Source: Methylobacter sp.
Lineage (GTDB): Bacteria; Pseudomonadota; Gammaproteobacteria; Methylococcales; Methylomonadaceae
DNA: 8,699 nt
Direction: 5' to 3'
Assembly (NCBI GenBank): GCA_028714995.1
Contig: JAQTLI010000090.1
Coordinates: 1-8,699 of the forward strand
The first letter of the stretch is position 1. Each line of letters begins with the position of its first letter. Both the position numbers and the translations under genes were made by a program. Shown here piece after piece: positions 1-5,592 of this stretch. The notes under the pieces were generated by a model, which saw only the letters and a list, made by a program, of their open reading frames with translations, did not search any database and was not told where the DNA came from.

Positions 1-681
1 CAACAGAACGTCGCCATTAAAACCAAGCGTGGCATGATTAGGGGGCGGGGTCTTAATCAGCAGGACTATTTGAGAAAAATCATGTCCCATGACATCAATT
101 TTGGTGTCGGGCCTGCGGGAACCGGAAAGACTTATCTGGCTGTCGCCTGTGCTATAGAAGCCCTGCAAAACGAACAGGTCAGGAAAATAATTCTGGTGCG
201 TCCTGCGGTAGAAGCCGGCGAAAAGCTGGGTTTCCTGCCGGGTGATATGGCACAAAAAGTCGATCCTTATCTGCGGCCTTTGTACGATGCCCTGTATGAA
301 ATGCTGGGCTTTGAACGGGTTGAAAAAATGATCGATAAAGGCATCATAGAAGTGGCGCCATTAGCATTTATGCGCGGCAGAACGCTCAATGATGCGTTTA
401 TAATCCTGGATGAGGCGCAAAATACTACGGTCGAGCAGATTAAAATGTTTTTAACCCGCGTGGGTTTTGGATCAACTGCTGTAGTAACCGGTGATGTTAC
501 TCAAATTGATTTGCCCTCAGAAAAAATGTCCGGTTTGCGACATGTGCTTGAGGTGTTAAAAGATATTGAGGGTATTAGTTTTACTTTTTTTGGTGTGCGG
601 GATGTCGTTAGGCACCCTTTGGTTCAGCGCATTGTTTCGGCTTATGAAGCGTATGAGCAAAAAAATAAAGTCAATCAATGA
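1..681 (+). CDS. ybeZ: PhoH-like ATPase (YbeZ family), 5' end outside window
   Basis: The reading frame is already open at base 1, and the residues before the first internal ATG (base 34) continue the family consensus (VAIKT followed by an IRGR-type segment and NQQ.YL). The real start therefore lies upstream, and 226 residues are visible of a protein that is usually about 320-350. Visible are a Walker A motif GPAGTGKT (fragment residues about 37-44), the RPAVEAGEKLGFLPG signature, the MRGRTLNDAF segment and a Walker B IILDEAQN. The missing part would be the N-terminal nucleic-acid-binding region. YbeZ proteins are cytoplasmic P-loop ATPases linked to RNA metabolism and, in some bacteria, to partnership with YbeY; the exact role is not settled. 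The stop overlaps the ybeY start (ATGA, 678-681), so the two are probably translationally coupled. No frameshift or missing motif is seen in the visible part. Family assignment is very secure. Confidence 0.96.
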   Translation, partial: QQNVAIKTKRGMIRGRGLNQQDYLRKIMSHDINFGVGPAGTGKTYLAVACAIEALQNEQVRKIILVRPAVEAGEKLGFLPGDMAQKVDPYLRPLYDALYEMLGFERVEKMIDKGIIEVAPLAFMRGRTLNDAFIILDEAQNTTVEQIKMFLTRVGFGSTAVVTGDVTQIDLPSEKMSGLRHVLEVLKDIEGISFTFFGVRDVVRHPLVQRIVSAYEAYEQKNKVNQ

Positions 682-1139
682 ACGAAATAGAAATTCAAGC
701 TATATTTGAGTCAGCCGGGCAGCCGGATCATGAACAAATTCAAAGTTGGATTGATGCAGCACTTGCTGACTTGAATCATGATACTGAGATTGTTGTTCGT
801 ATTGTTGATGAACAGGAAAGTGCTCAGCTCAATGAGCAATATCGCCATAAACAAGGTCCGACTAACATTCTTAGTTTTCCGGTTGAGGTACCTGAAGGTA
901 TCGAGCTGAATTTGTTGGGTGATCTGGTAATCTGTGCTCCAGTAGTGGAAAGAGAAGCGTTGGAACAGAACAAGATATTGGCGCATCATTGGGCGCATAT
1001 TATTGTGCATGGTGTATTGCATTTGTTAGGCTATGACCATATTGACGATGATGAAGCCGAGCGGATGGAAAGCAAAGAAATAGCAATCCTAAACAAATTG
1101 AAAATAAGTAATCCCTATATAGAGGCGCAAGACAAATGA
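678..1139 (+). CDS. ybeY: Endoribonuclease / rRNA maturation factor YbeY
   Basis: 153 residues, the normal length for YbeY (UPF0054), a single-strand-specific zinc-dependent endoribonuclease needed for 16S rRNA 3'-end maturation and 70S ribosome quality control. The diagnostic H-x3-H-x5-H zinc motif is intact as HGVLHLLGYDH, with H111, H115 and H121 as ligands. The conserved arginine at R56 and the TNILSFP and LGDLVI segments (about residues 62-68 and 79-85) are also present. The ATG at 678 overlaps the stop of the PhoH-like gene by four bases, and the stop at 1139 overlaps the ybeX start in the same way. This makes a coupled ybeZ-ybeY-ybeX block, the usual gammaproteobacterial order. There is no independent Shine-Dalgarno requirement because of the coupling. 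No anomalies are visible. Confidence 0.97.
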   Translation: MNEIEIQAIFESAGQPDHEQIQSWIDAALADLNHDTEIVVRIVDEQESAQLNEQYRHKQGPTNILSFPVEVPEGIELNLLGDLVICAPVVEREALEQNKILAHHWAHIIVHGVLHLLGYDHIDDDEAERMESKEIAILNKLKISNPYIEAQDK

Positions 1140-1978
1140 GTGACGAACAACCCCCAAGTAGAAACTCCCCACAGAAAAGCTGGGTCGATAAGATCAGCCA
1201 TTTACTGACTGGGGAGCCGCAAGACCTCGAGGATCTACTTGAAATATTAAGAGAGGCACGAGAAAAACACTTATTGGATACAGATGCCCTATCTATGATT
1301 GAAGGTGTTTTACAAGTGTCTCAAATGCGGGTTAGGGATATTATGATTCCCCGTGTTCAAATGGTTGTTGTGCCAAAAGATGCCGAACTGGAGACTATAT
1401 TTCCACTGGTTACAGAGTTTGGGCACTCGCGTTATCCGGTTATTGATGGCGATCGGAGCAAGGTGGTTGGCATTTTATTAGCCAAAGACTTACTTGCTCG
1501 TGCCTTGGAAAATAAAACCTTAAAAGTTCAGGAAGTAATGCGGACCACATGTGTTGTCCCAGAAAGTAAGCGTTTGAATGTATTGCTAAAAGAGTTGCGT
1601 ACCAATGGTAATCACATGGCGATTGTCGTTGATGAATACGGGCAGGCGGCAGGCTTGGTCACCATTGAGGATGTTTTAGAGCAAATCGTTGGTGAAATCG
1701 AGGACGAACACGACGAGCATGAGGATGAAGGCTATATTTCTCAGCGCGGGCCGCATGAGTATATGATAAAAGCGCTCACACCGATGGACGAGTTTGACGA
1801 CTATTTTTCAACACATTTAGCAACTGATGAATACGATACCGTCGGCGGCTTTATTGTTAGTCAGCTTGAACACATGCCTAAAAAAGGTGAAAGTCTTGTT
1901 GTAGACACAATGCGATTTGAAGTGATTAGAGCAGATAGCCGACGTGTGCATCTGATAAAATTAAAAATAACTGAGTAG
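1136..1978 (+). CDS. ybeX: CBS-domain protein of the CorC/YbeX (HlyC/CorC) family
   Basis: 280 residues, soluble, with no transmembrane segment, matching YbeX/CorC length. Domain order: a charged N-terminal segment (1-60); CBS1 (about 63-125, with RVRDIMIPR and the HSRYPVIDGD strand); CBS2 (about 130-190, with VQEVMR, MAIVVDEYG and GLVTIEDVLEQIVGEI); an acidic linker rich in Asp/Glu/His; then a C-terminal CorC_HlyC domain (about 200-278, with DEYDTVGGFI). CBS pairs bind adenosyl ligands. CorC is historically linked to Mg2+/Co2+ efflux, while more recent work ties YbeX to ribosome metabolism along with YbeY, so the biochemical role is open. The ATG at 1136 overlaps the ybeY stop by four bases, which fixes the start. 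In many gammaproteobacteria the next gene is lnt; here it is galE. Confidence 0.95.
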   Translation: MSDEQPPSRNSPQKSWVDKISHLLTGEPQDLEDLLEILREAREKHLLDTDALSMIEGVLQVSQMRVRDIMIPRVQMVVVPKDAELETIFPLVTEFGHSRYPVIDGDRSKVVGILLAKDLLARALENKTLKVQEVMRTTCVVPESKRLNVLLKELRTNGNHMAIVVDEYGQAAGLVTIEDVLEQIVGEIEDEHDEHEDEGYISQRGPHEYMIKALTPMDEFDDYFSTHLATDEYDTVGGFIVSQLEHMPKKGESLVVDTMRFEVIRADSRRVHLIKLKITE

Positions 1979-1990
1979 CGGAAAACAAGC

Positions 1991-3040
1991 ATGAACGAAC
2001 AGGTAGTATTGGTAACCGGAGGCGCTGGCTATATTGGCAGTCATGCTTGTGTTGAGTTGCTGCAATCGGGTTATCGAGTTATCGTGGTTGATAACCTGTC
2101 TAATAGTAAGATCGAGTCTTTGTCCCGGGTGAAACAAATAACCGGCAAAACGTTACAATTTTATCAAGCGGATATACGCGATAAAAAGGCATTAGCTGAG
2201 ATATTTGCCAAAGAACCTATCGCTACAGTGATGCATTTTGCCGGCTTAAAGGCAGTTGGTGAATCCTGTGAGCAACCGCTAAATTACTATCATAATAACG
2301 TCTACGGAACACTGGTTCTTACTGAAGTGATGGCTGAGGCCAACGTTAAACAATTGGTCTTTAGTTCTTCCGCTACGGTTTACGGTGAGCCTTCCTGTGT
2401 TCAGTATGTAGAAGATTTTCCTCTTGGAGCCGTCAATCCTTATGGTCGCTCAAAAGCCATGATTGAAGATATTCTAAGAGATTTGTCTGTGGCAGATAAA
2501 CATATTCAGACTAAATCTCCCTGGAAAATCGCCTTGTTACGTTACTTTAATCCGATAGGTGCGCATGAAAGCGGCATGATTGGTGAAGATCCCAATGGTA
2601 TTCCCAATAACCTGATGCCTTATGTGTCTCAGGTTGCAATTGGCAAATTGGAGCAATTAGCGGTATTTGGTGATGATTATCCCACCAGAGATGGAACCGG
2701 TATCAGGGATTATATTCATGTGGTTGATCTGGTGAAAGGCCATATCAAAGCGATAGACGCGCTGGAAAGCGAAAAATTCAGCTTAGGCGGATGCAAAGCT
2801 TATAATCTTGGAGCGGGCAGAGGATGCAGTGTTCTGGAAATCATAAGCGCTTTCGAAAGGGTAACGGGACGGAAAGTTAATTATAGAGTTGCTCCAAGAA
2901 GAGCCGGAGATCTCGCCGAATTTTTTGCCAATCCCGAATTAGCATTAAAAGAATTGAACTGGAAAGTGGAAAAAAATCTGGATGATATGGTTGCAGATAC
3001 CTGGAATTGGCAAAGTAAAAATCCTCAGGGCTATGTTTAG
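1991..3040 (+). CDS. galE: UDP-glucose 4-epimerase GalE
   Basis: 349 residues, an extended short-chain dehydrogenase that interconverts UDP-glucose and UDP-galactose using tightly bound NAD+. It supplies precursors for LPS, capsule or exopolysaccharide in the cytoplasm. Visible motifs: N-terminal Rossmann glycine motif TGGAGYIG (residues 9-16) with D34 closing the second strand; ADIRD (60-64); HFAGLKAVGES (82-92); SSSATVYG with the catalytic Ser (about 125-132); Y151-x3-K155 in NPYGRSK; and the substrate segment YFNPIGAHESG. It is slightly longer than the E. coli enzyme (338), mostly through a few extra residues before the RYFNP strand. It starts 12 bases after the ybeX stop, with a GCGGAA-type ribosome site before the ATG at 1991, so it looks like the last gene of the operon. 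A hairpin follows four bases after its stop. Confidence 0.96.
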   Translation: MNEQVVLVTGGAGYIGSHACVELLQSGYRVIVVDNLSNSKIESLSRVKQITGKTLQFYQADIRDKKALAEIFAKEPIATVMHFAGLKAVGESCEQPLNYYHNNVYGTLVLTEVMAEANVKQLVFSSSATVYGEPSCVQYVEDFPLGAVNPYGRSKAMIEDILRDLSVADKHIQTKSPWKIALLRYFNPIGAHESGMIGEDPNGIPNNLMPYVSQVAIGKLEQLAVFGDDYPTRDGTGIRDYIHVVDLVKGHIKAIDALESEKFSLGGCKAYNLGAGRGCSVLEIISAFERVTGRKVNYRVAPRRAGDLAEFFANPELALKELNWKVEKNLDDMVADTWNWQSKNPQGYV

Positions 3041-3043
3041 ACC

Positions 3044-3071
3044 CACTTGAAAAACACCTACATTTCAAGTG
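3044..3071 (+). terminator. Hairpin just after galE, possible terminator
   Basis: CACTTGAAA (3044-3052) pairs perfectly with TTTCAAGTG (3063-3071), a 9-bp stem with a 10-base loop, starting four bases past the galE stop. The sequence after it has no proper T run (only a TTTT nine bases later), so it could end transcription weakly or protect the 3' end of the mRNA instead. Placement at the end of the operon is the main support. Confidence 0.45.
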
Positions 3072-3263
3072 CAGTTGGTTTTATCGGTCTCGAACTTTAC
3101 CGAAGCATTCATTGTGGAGATATTATCGGAGGAGGGGCTATTTCTTTCGATGACAGGATATATAAGTATCGCGATGGCATATATGTAACTATATGTGCAG
3201 GTTCGCATGCAAAAATGTGGACATGCCTTGTCGTCCGTTTCATTTGCATATCTTAAGTGCTAA

Positions 3264-3296
3264 TCAGCCCCAAAATCGGTCAATTATTGGGGCTGA
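3264..3296 (-). terminator. Hairpin after the cold-shock gene, probable terminator
   Basis: A 10-bp perfect stem with a GC-rich core (TCAGCCCCAA at 3264-3273 against TTGGGGCTGA at 3287-3296) and a 13-base loop, located 13 bases past the csp stop at 3309. On the minus strand the bases after the stem (ATTAGCACTT) are only moderately T-rich, so this is an imperfect intrinsic terminator. Because galE converges on it, it may act in both directions. Confidence 0.55.
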
Positions 3297-3308
3297 GTTA
3301 CGAGCTTG

Positions 3309-3518
3309 TTACATTGGGTTTACATTTTCAGCTTGCGGACCTTTTTGCCCTTGAGTCACTTCCATAGTAACTTTTTGGCCTTCCCTCAAGGTTTTGCGGC
3401 CGGCGCCGATAATTGCACTATGGTGAACAAAAACATCTTTGCCACCTTCTTGTTCAATAAATCCAAAACCTTTTTCATCATTGAACCACTTAACGGTACC
3501 TACAACTTGCTCTGACAT
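3309..3518 (-). CDS. Cold-shock domain protein (CspA family)
   Basis: 69 residues, a single cold-shock domain (OB-fold beta barrel) that binds single-stranded RNA/DNA and acts as an RNA chaperone in the cytoplasm. Both nucleic-acid motifs are intact: RNP1 KGFGFI (about residues 16-21) and RNP2 VFVHHSAI (about 29-36), preceded by the invariant GTVKWFN. The C-terminal KGPQAENV segment is typical of the CspA group. The second aromatic of RNP2, often Phe in CspA, is His here (FVHH), a common natural variant. The start at 3518 gives the canonical N-terminus MSEQVVGTVKWF; the ribosome site is modest (AAGAGTG). It is probably monocistronic, with a hairpin downstream and a 249-base upstream spacer that may include a long 5' leader, as known for cold-inducible csp mRNAs. 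Which csp paralogue this is (cspA, C, D, E) cannot be decided, so no symbol is given. Confidence 0.96.
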   Translation of the reverse strand: MSEQVVGTVKWFNDEKGFGFIEQEGGKDVFVHHSAIIGAGRKTLREGQKVTMEVTQGQKGPQAENVNPM

Positions 3519-3767
3519 ATTACACTCTTACTTAAAAAATTCGCCAATTTTGGTCGACATTACAAATCCCAGCTCCATAATAAAGCCAGCTCAAACTTTT
3601 ACTGCCGCCAATGGTAGCACTAAAGATGTAAGCAGAGCAAAACATTTTGACTAGGGGCAAAGATAATTCTACTACAGATAGAATATCGATATTAGAGCAA
3701 TTATTTTATCTAAATAGTGCCCGAACGGAAATCAATAATTATTTTATTCAAGCTTGGAAGCATGGTT
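3519..3767 (-). promoter_or_regulatory. Upstream region of csp with palindrome and direct repeats
   Basis: The 249 bases between the flavin reductase stop and the csp start hold no gene. They contain a perfect 12-bp palindrome AATATCGATATT (3682-3693) and an 11-bp direct repeat AATTATTTTAT at 3699-3709 and 3737-3747, 38 bases apart. I could not place a sigma-70 promoter with confidence. TTGATT, read on the minus strand near 3729-3734, is a possible -35, but it has no good -10 at the right distance. The region presumably holds the csp promoter and leader. It may also hold the 3' end of the flavin reductase transcript. Confidence 0.4.
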
Positions 3768-4277
3768 TTATTTACCTAAGAACTCGGATTGCTTATCAAT
3801 CTTAAGTTGCTGATAAGCACCGCGATAGTATAAAAGCGGTTCTCCAGAACGGCATACGCACTCTTGTACTTCACCAATAATGATCCAGTGAGTGCCTGCA
3901 TGTACTTTCTCAATGACTTTACAATCCAGGGACATGAGACTGTCTTCCAGGATCGGCGCGTTAGTAATGCCAGCTTTCCATGGGATATTTTTAAAGCGTT
4001 GTTCTTGACTGCAGCCGCCGGCAAATTGATTAGAAACATCTTGTTGATCTGAATTTAAAATGTTGACGGCAAAACTCTGGCTTTCATCAATGCCTTCACC
4101 AGTATCTGCCGATTCGTTAATGCAAACCAATATCTGAGGAGGATTAATTGAAACGCTGGAAAATGCAGTCACTGTCATGCCCTGAACGCCAAATTTTTCA
4201 GATTGTGTTGTAACAACACTGACACCGCTAGCCCATAGTTGCAGGGCTTTTTTAAAATCATCAACACCAACAGCCAT
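3768..4277 (-). CDS. Flavin reductase-like protein (DIM6/NTAB, HpaC-type fold)
   Basis: 169 residues, a complete flavin-reductase-like domain (FMN-binding split barrel). Family landmarks: SGVSVVTT near residue 18; the strand GMTVTAFSSVSINPPQILVCIN (about 33-54) that contacts FMN; SFAVNIL and the NQFAG turn in the middle; GTHWIIIGEV (the usual GDH-like position); and the C-terminal LLYYRGAYQQL. Such proteins use NAD(P)H to reduce FMN/FAD for a partner monooxygenase, or act as stand-alone flavin oxidoreductases. No monooxygenase, rubredoxin or other partner lies next to it, so the substrate and partner are unknown. The ATG at 4277 is preceded by a GGGGAA ribosome site at a good distance. It appears monocistronic, with a plausible promoter and a hairpin-bearing leader upstream. 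Family assignment is secure; specific function is not. Confidence 0.9.
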   Translation of the reverse strand: MAVGVDDFKKALQLWASGVSVVTTQSEKFGVQGMTVTAFSSVSINPPQILVCINESADTGEGIDESQSFAVNILNSDQQDVSNQFAGGCSQEQRFKNIPWKAGITNAPILEDSLMSLDCKVIEKVHAGTHWIIIGEVQECVCRSGEPLLYYRGAYQQLKIDKQSEFLGK

Positions 4278-4307
4278 TTATTTCCCCGTAATTTGTTAAA
4301 AGTCACT

Positions 4308-4330
4308 GCCTCTCTTGACAGGAAAGAGGC
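4308..4330 (-). promoter_or_regulatory. Hairpin in the presumed flavin reductase leader
   Basis: GCCTCT (4308-4313) and AGAGGC (4325-4330) form a 6-bp GC-rich stem around an 11-base loop, located between the proposed promoter and the flavin reductase start (4277). It would lie in the 5' untranslated RNA. No T run follows on the minus strand, so it is not a standard attenuator. Function is unknown. Confidence 0.3.
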
Positions 4331-4342
4331 TTCAAGGCAGAT

Positions 4343-4371
4343 ATGGTACAGTACTTGCGAATACTTGTTAA
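4343..4371 (-). promoter_or_regulatory. Putative sigma-70 promoter of the flavin reductase
   Basis: Read on the minus strand: TTAACA (-35, bases 4366-4371, 5/6 to consensus), a 17-base spacer, then TACCAT (-10, bases 4343-4348, 4/6). It would start RNA near 4336, giving a leader of about 58 bases. The spacer contains an imperfect palindrome, AGTACTTGCGAATACT (4350-4365), which could be an operator. The prediction is by eye only. Confidence 0.4.
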
Positions 4372-4779
4372 ATAATCGAGGAAATAGGCCATATAAATTC
4401 CACAGCAATTCCTGTTGAGGGTTTAAAACTTTCATAAAAAAATAAGTTTGATGGACTTTAAGCTATATTTAACTACATGCTTTGTGGGTAGCTCAAAAAT
4501 ATAGCGACATTCGTGCCGCCAATGACAATAAAAAATCTTGTTGAGTTGATAAAAGAAAGCGGATCATTCACTGCAAACTTGATGATGAAAATGAGTAGTA
4601 GAATGCTTAAAGGTAGTGATTGATTAACTTTGTTTGGAATTCTTTTTATAAACAAATTATTAGATATATCATAAACATCTAATTGTGTGGATGTTAACGG
4701 TTAATCAATGGATGGATCTTTGGTTAATTATGAAGAATGAGCTGCTTACCCCAATTTAAGAAAATTTATTCATGTATAT

Positions 4780-4807
4780 TTGTTAAAATATAACATATAT
4801 TTAGAAT
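4780..4807 (+). promoter_or_regulatory. Putative sigma-70 promoter of the response regulator
   Basis: TTGTTA (4780-4785, 4/6) and TAGAAT (4802-4807, 5/6) are separated by 16 bases and lie 82 bases before the start codon at 4890. The surroundings are very AT-rich, so chance matches are likely and this is only a candidate. Confidence 0.3.
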
Positions 4808-4889
4808 AGTATTTTGGTAATGACCACGTAGTGATTTATTTTAAGTAATTGTTTTTTGTAGCTAATTAACGGAAAAATAAAAATAATTT

Positions 4890-5534
4890 ATGATTAGCGT
4901 TTTGTTGGTTGATGACCATGAGCTTGTTCGAACCGGTATCGAGGCATTGTTGAATGCTGCTGAAGACATTACGGTTGTCGGCATGGCTAAGTCGGGTGAA
5001 GAGGCTGTTGATGCGGTTGTTTCCTTGTCGGCAGATGTTGTTTTGATGGATGTTAATATGCCCGGAATTGGTGGCGTGGAAGCCTGTCGCAGAATTTTGC
5101 AGCAGTATCCTGAAGTAAAAATCGTTGCAATATCAGTTCATAATGATGGCCCTATTCCTCATCAATTACTCAAGCTTGGTGTTTTAGGTTTTATTTCTAA
5201 AGGCTCGCCAGTAGAGGAGATGAAACACGCAATTCGGAAGGTAATGACCGGTAAGCGTTATCTGTGTTCGGAGGTTGCCAGTAATCTAGCTTTTCAGGGG
5301 TTGCCAGGAAGTAATGAATCACCGTTCTCGAGACTTTCTCAGAGAGAGGCCGAGGTGGTGACTTTAATACTTCAGGGCAAAACTATTAAGGAAATGGCGG
5401 CAATGTTGGCTTTGAGCGACAAGACGGTGAATACTTATCGTTATAGGCTCTACGATAAGCTGCAAATAAAAAATGACGTTGAATTAACCCGCTTGGCTGT
5501 TAAATTCGACCATATTGATACTGCTTTGATTTAG
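4890..5534 (+). CDS. uvrY: GacA/UvrY-type response regulator (NarL/FixJ family)
   Basis: 214 residues. The N-terminal receiver domain (about 1-120) has the acidic pair D8-D9, phospho-acceptor D54 in LMDVNMPG, S82 and the invariant K104 in FISKGS. The C-terminal LuxR-type helix-turn-helix (about 145-208) has LSQREAEVV, KTIKEMAAMLALSDKTVNTYRYRLYDKL and the DVELTRLA tail. The start MISVLLVDDHELVR, the SVHNDGPIP stretch and NTYRYR are characteristic of GacA/UvrY rather than of general NarL proteins. The partner is expected to be a BarA/GacS hybrid kinase, with output through Csr/Rsm small RNAs that titrate CsrA; neither is in this window. The usual downstream neighbour uvrC is absent. The only GGA before the ATG sits about 16 bases upstream, so the ribosome site is weak, yet the family N-terminus fixes the start at 4890. 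A strong hairpin follows. Confidence 0.9.
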   Translation: MISVLLVDDHELVRTGIEALLNAAEDITVVGMAKSGEEAVDAVVSLSADVVLMDVNMPGIGGVEACRRILQQYPEVKIVAISVHNDGPIPHQLLKLGVLGFISKGSPVEEMKHAIRKVMTGKRYLCSEVASNLAFQGLPGSNESPFSRLSQREAEVVTLILQGKTIKEMAAMLALSDKTVNTYRYRLYDKLQIKNDVELTRLAVKFDHIDTALI

Positions 5535-5543
5535 CAGTGATAG

Positions 5544-5574
5544 TAAGTTTAGATTATTTGGAAATCTAAACTTA
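5544..5574. terminator. Perfect 12-bp hairpin between convergent uvrY-type gene and mtdB pair
   Basis: TAAGTTTAGATT (5544-5555) is the exact reverse complement of AATCTAAACTTA (5563-5574), with a 7-base loop. It begins 10 bases after the response regulator stop (5534) and 19 bases beyond the end of the convergent dehydrogenase gene (5593). The stem is AT-rich and only a short TTT follows on the plus strand. Its position between two converging stops makes a bidirectional terminator the best reading. Confidence 0.65.
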
Positions 5575-5592
5575 TTTCAGGCCATGATCACT

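Larger units (their letters stand above)
3041..3308. other. Convergent intergenic spacer between galE and csp
   Basis: 268 bases with no credible gene. A possible 69-codon frame here (3047-3256, plus) would need a TTG start inside the galE-end hairpin, has no ribosome site and resembles no family I know. Besides the two terminator-like hairpins at its ends, the middle (3176-3227) carries several short, mutually competing inverted repeats: CATATA/TATATG at 3178-3183 and 3190-3195, GCATG/CATGC at 3205-3209 and 3222-3226, and GGCAT/ATGCC at 3176-3180 and 3223-3227. These could fold in RNA, but nothing assigns a function. Confidence 0.5.
4278..4889. other. AT-rich intergenic region between flavin reductase and gacA-type gene
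   Basis: This 612-base stretch has no credible gene. Two short minus-strand frames (4175-4435 and 4473-4655) lack ribosome sites and family resemblance; the first overlaps the flavin reductase start out of frame. The stretch holds the leftward flavin reductase promoter, its hairpin leader and a rightward promoter for the response regulator. It also has a set of related short sites: ATTGATTAAC at 4619-4628, inverted relative to GGTTAATCAAT at 4699-4709, and a further GGTTAATTAT at 4722-4731. The base composition is clearly more AT-rich than in the flanking genes, which fits an extended regulatory region or decayed sequence. Confidence 0.5.

Noticed and set aside
711..1022. Minus-strand 103-codon frame inside ybeY
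   Set aside because: It is antisense to a gene with intact catalytic motif and tight operon overlaps; no family resemblance.
3047..3256. Plus-strand 69-codon frame after galE
   Set aside because: It needs a TTG start inside the galE-end hairpin, has no ribosome site, and its translation resembles no family.
4175..4435. Minus-strand 86-codon frame overlapping the flavin reductase start
   Set aside because: It overlaps about 100 bases of a secure gene out of frame and runs through the proposed promoter and leader hairpin.
4473..4655. Minus-strand 60-codon hydrophobic frame in the AT-rich gap
   Set aside because: The hydrophobic, Ile/Phe-rich look follows from AT-rich sequence; there is no ribosome site, no neighbour and no known motif.
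4681..4720. Rsm/Csr-type small RNA near the GacA-type gene, suggested by three GGA motifs
   Set aside because: Only three GGA are present, two of them in a simple GGATGGA repeat, with no series of stem-loops exposing them and no terminator.
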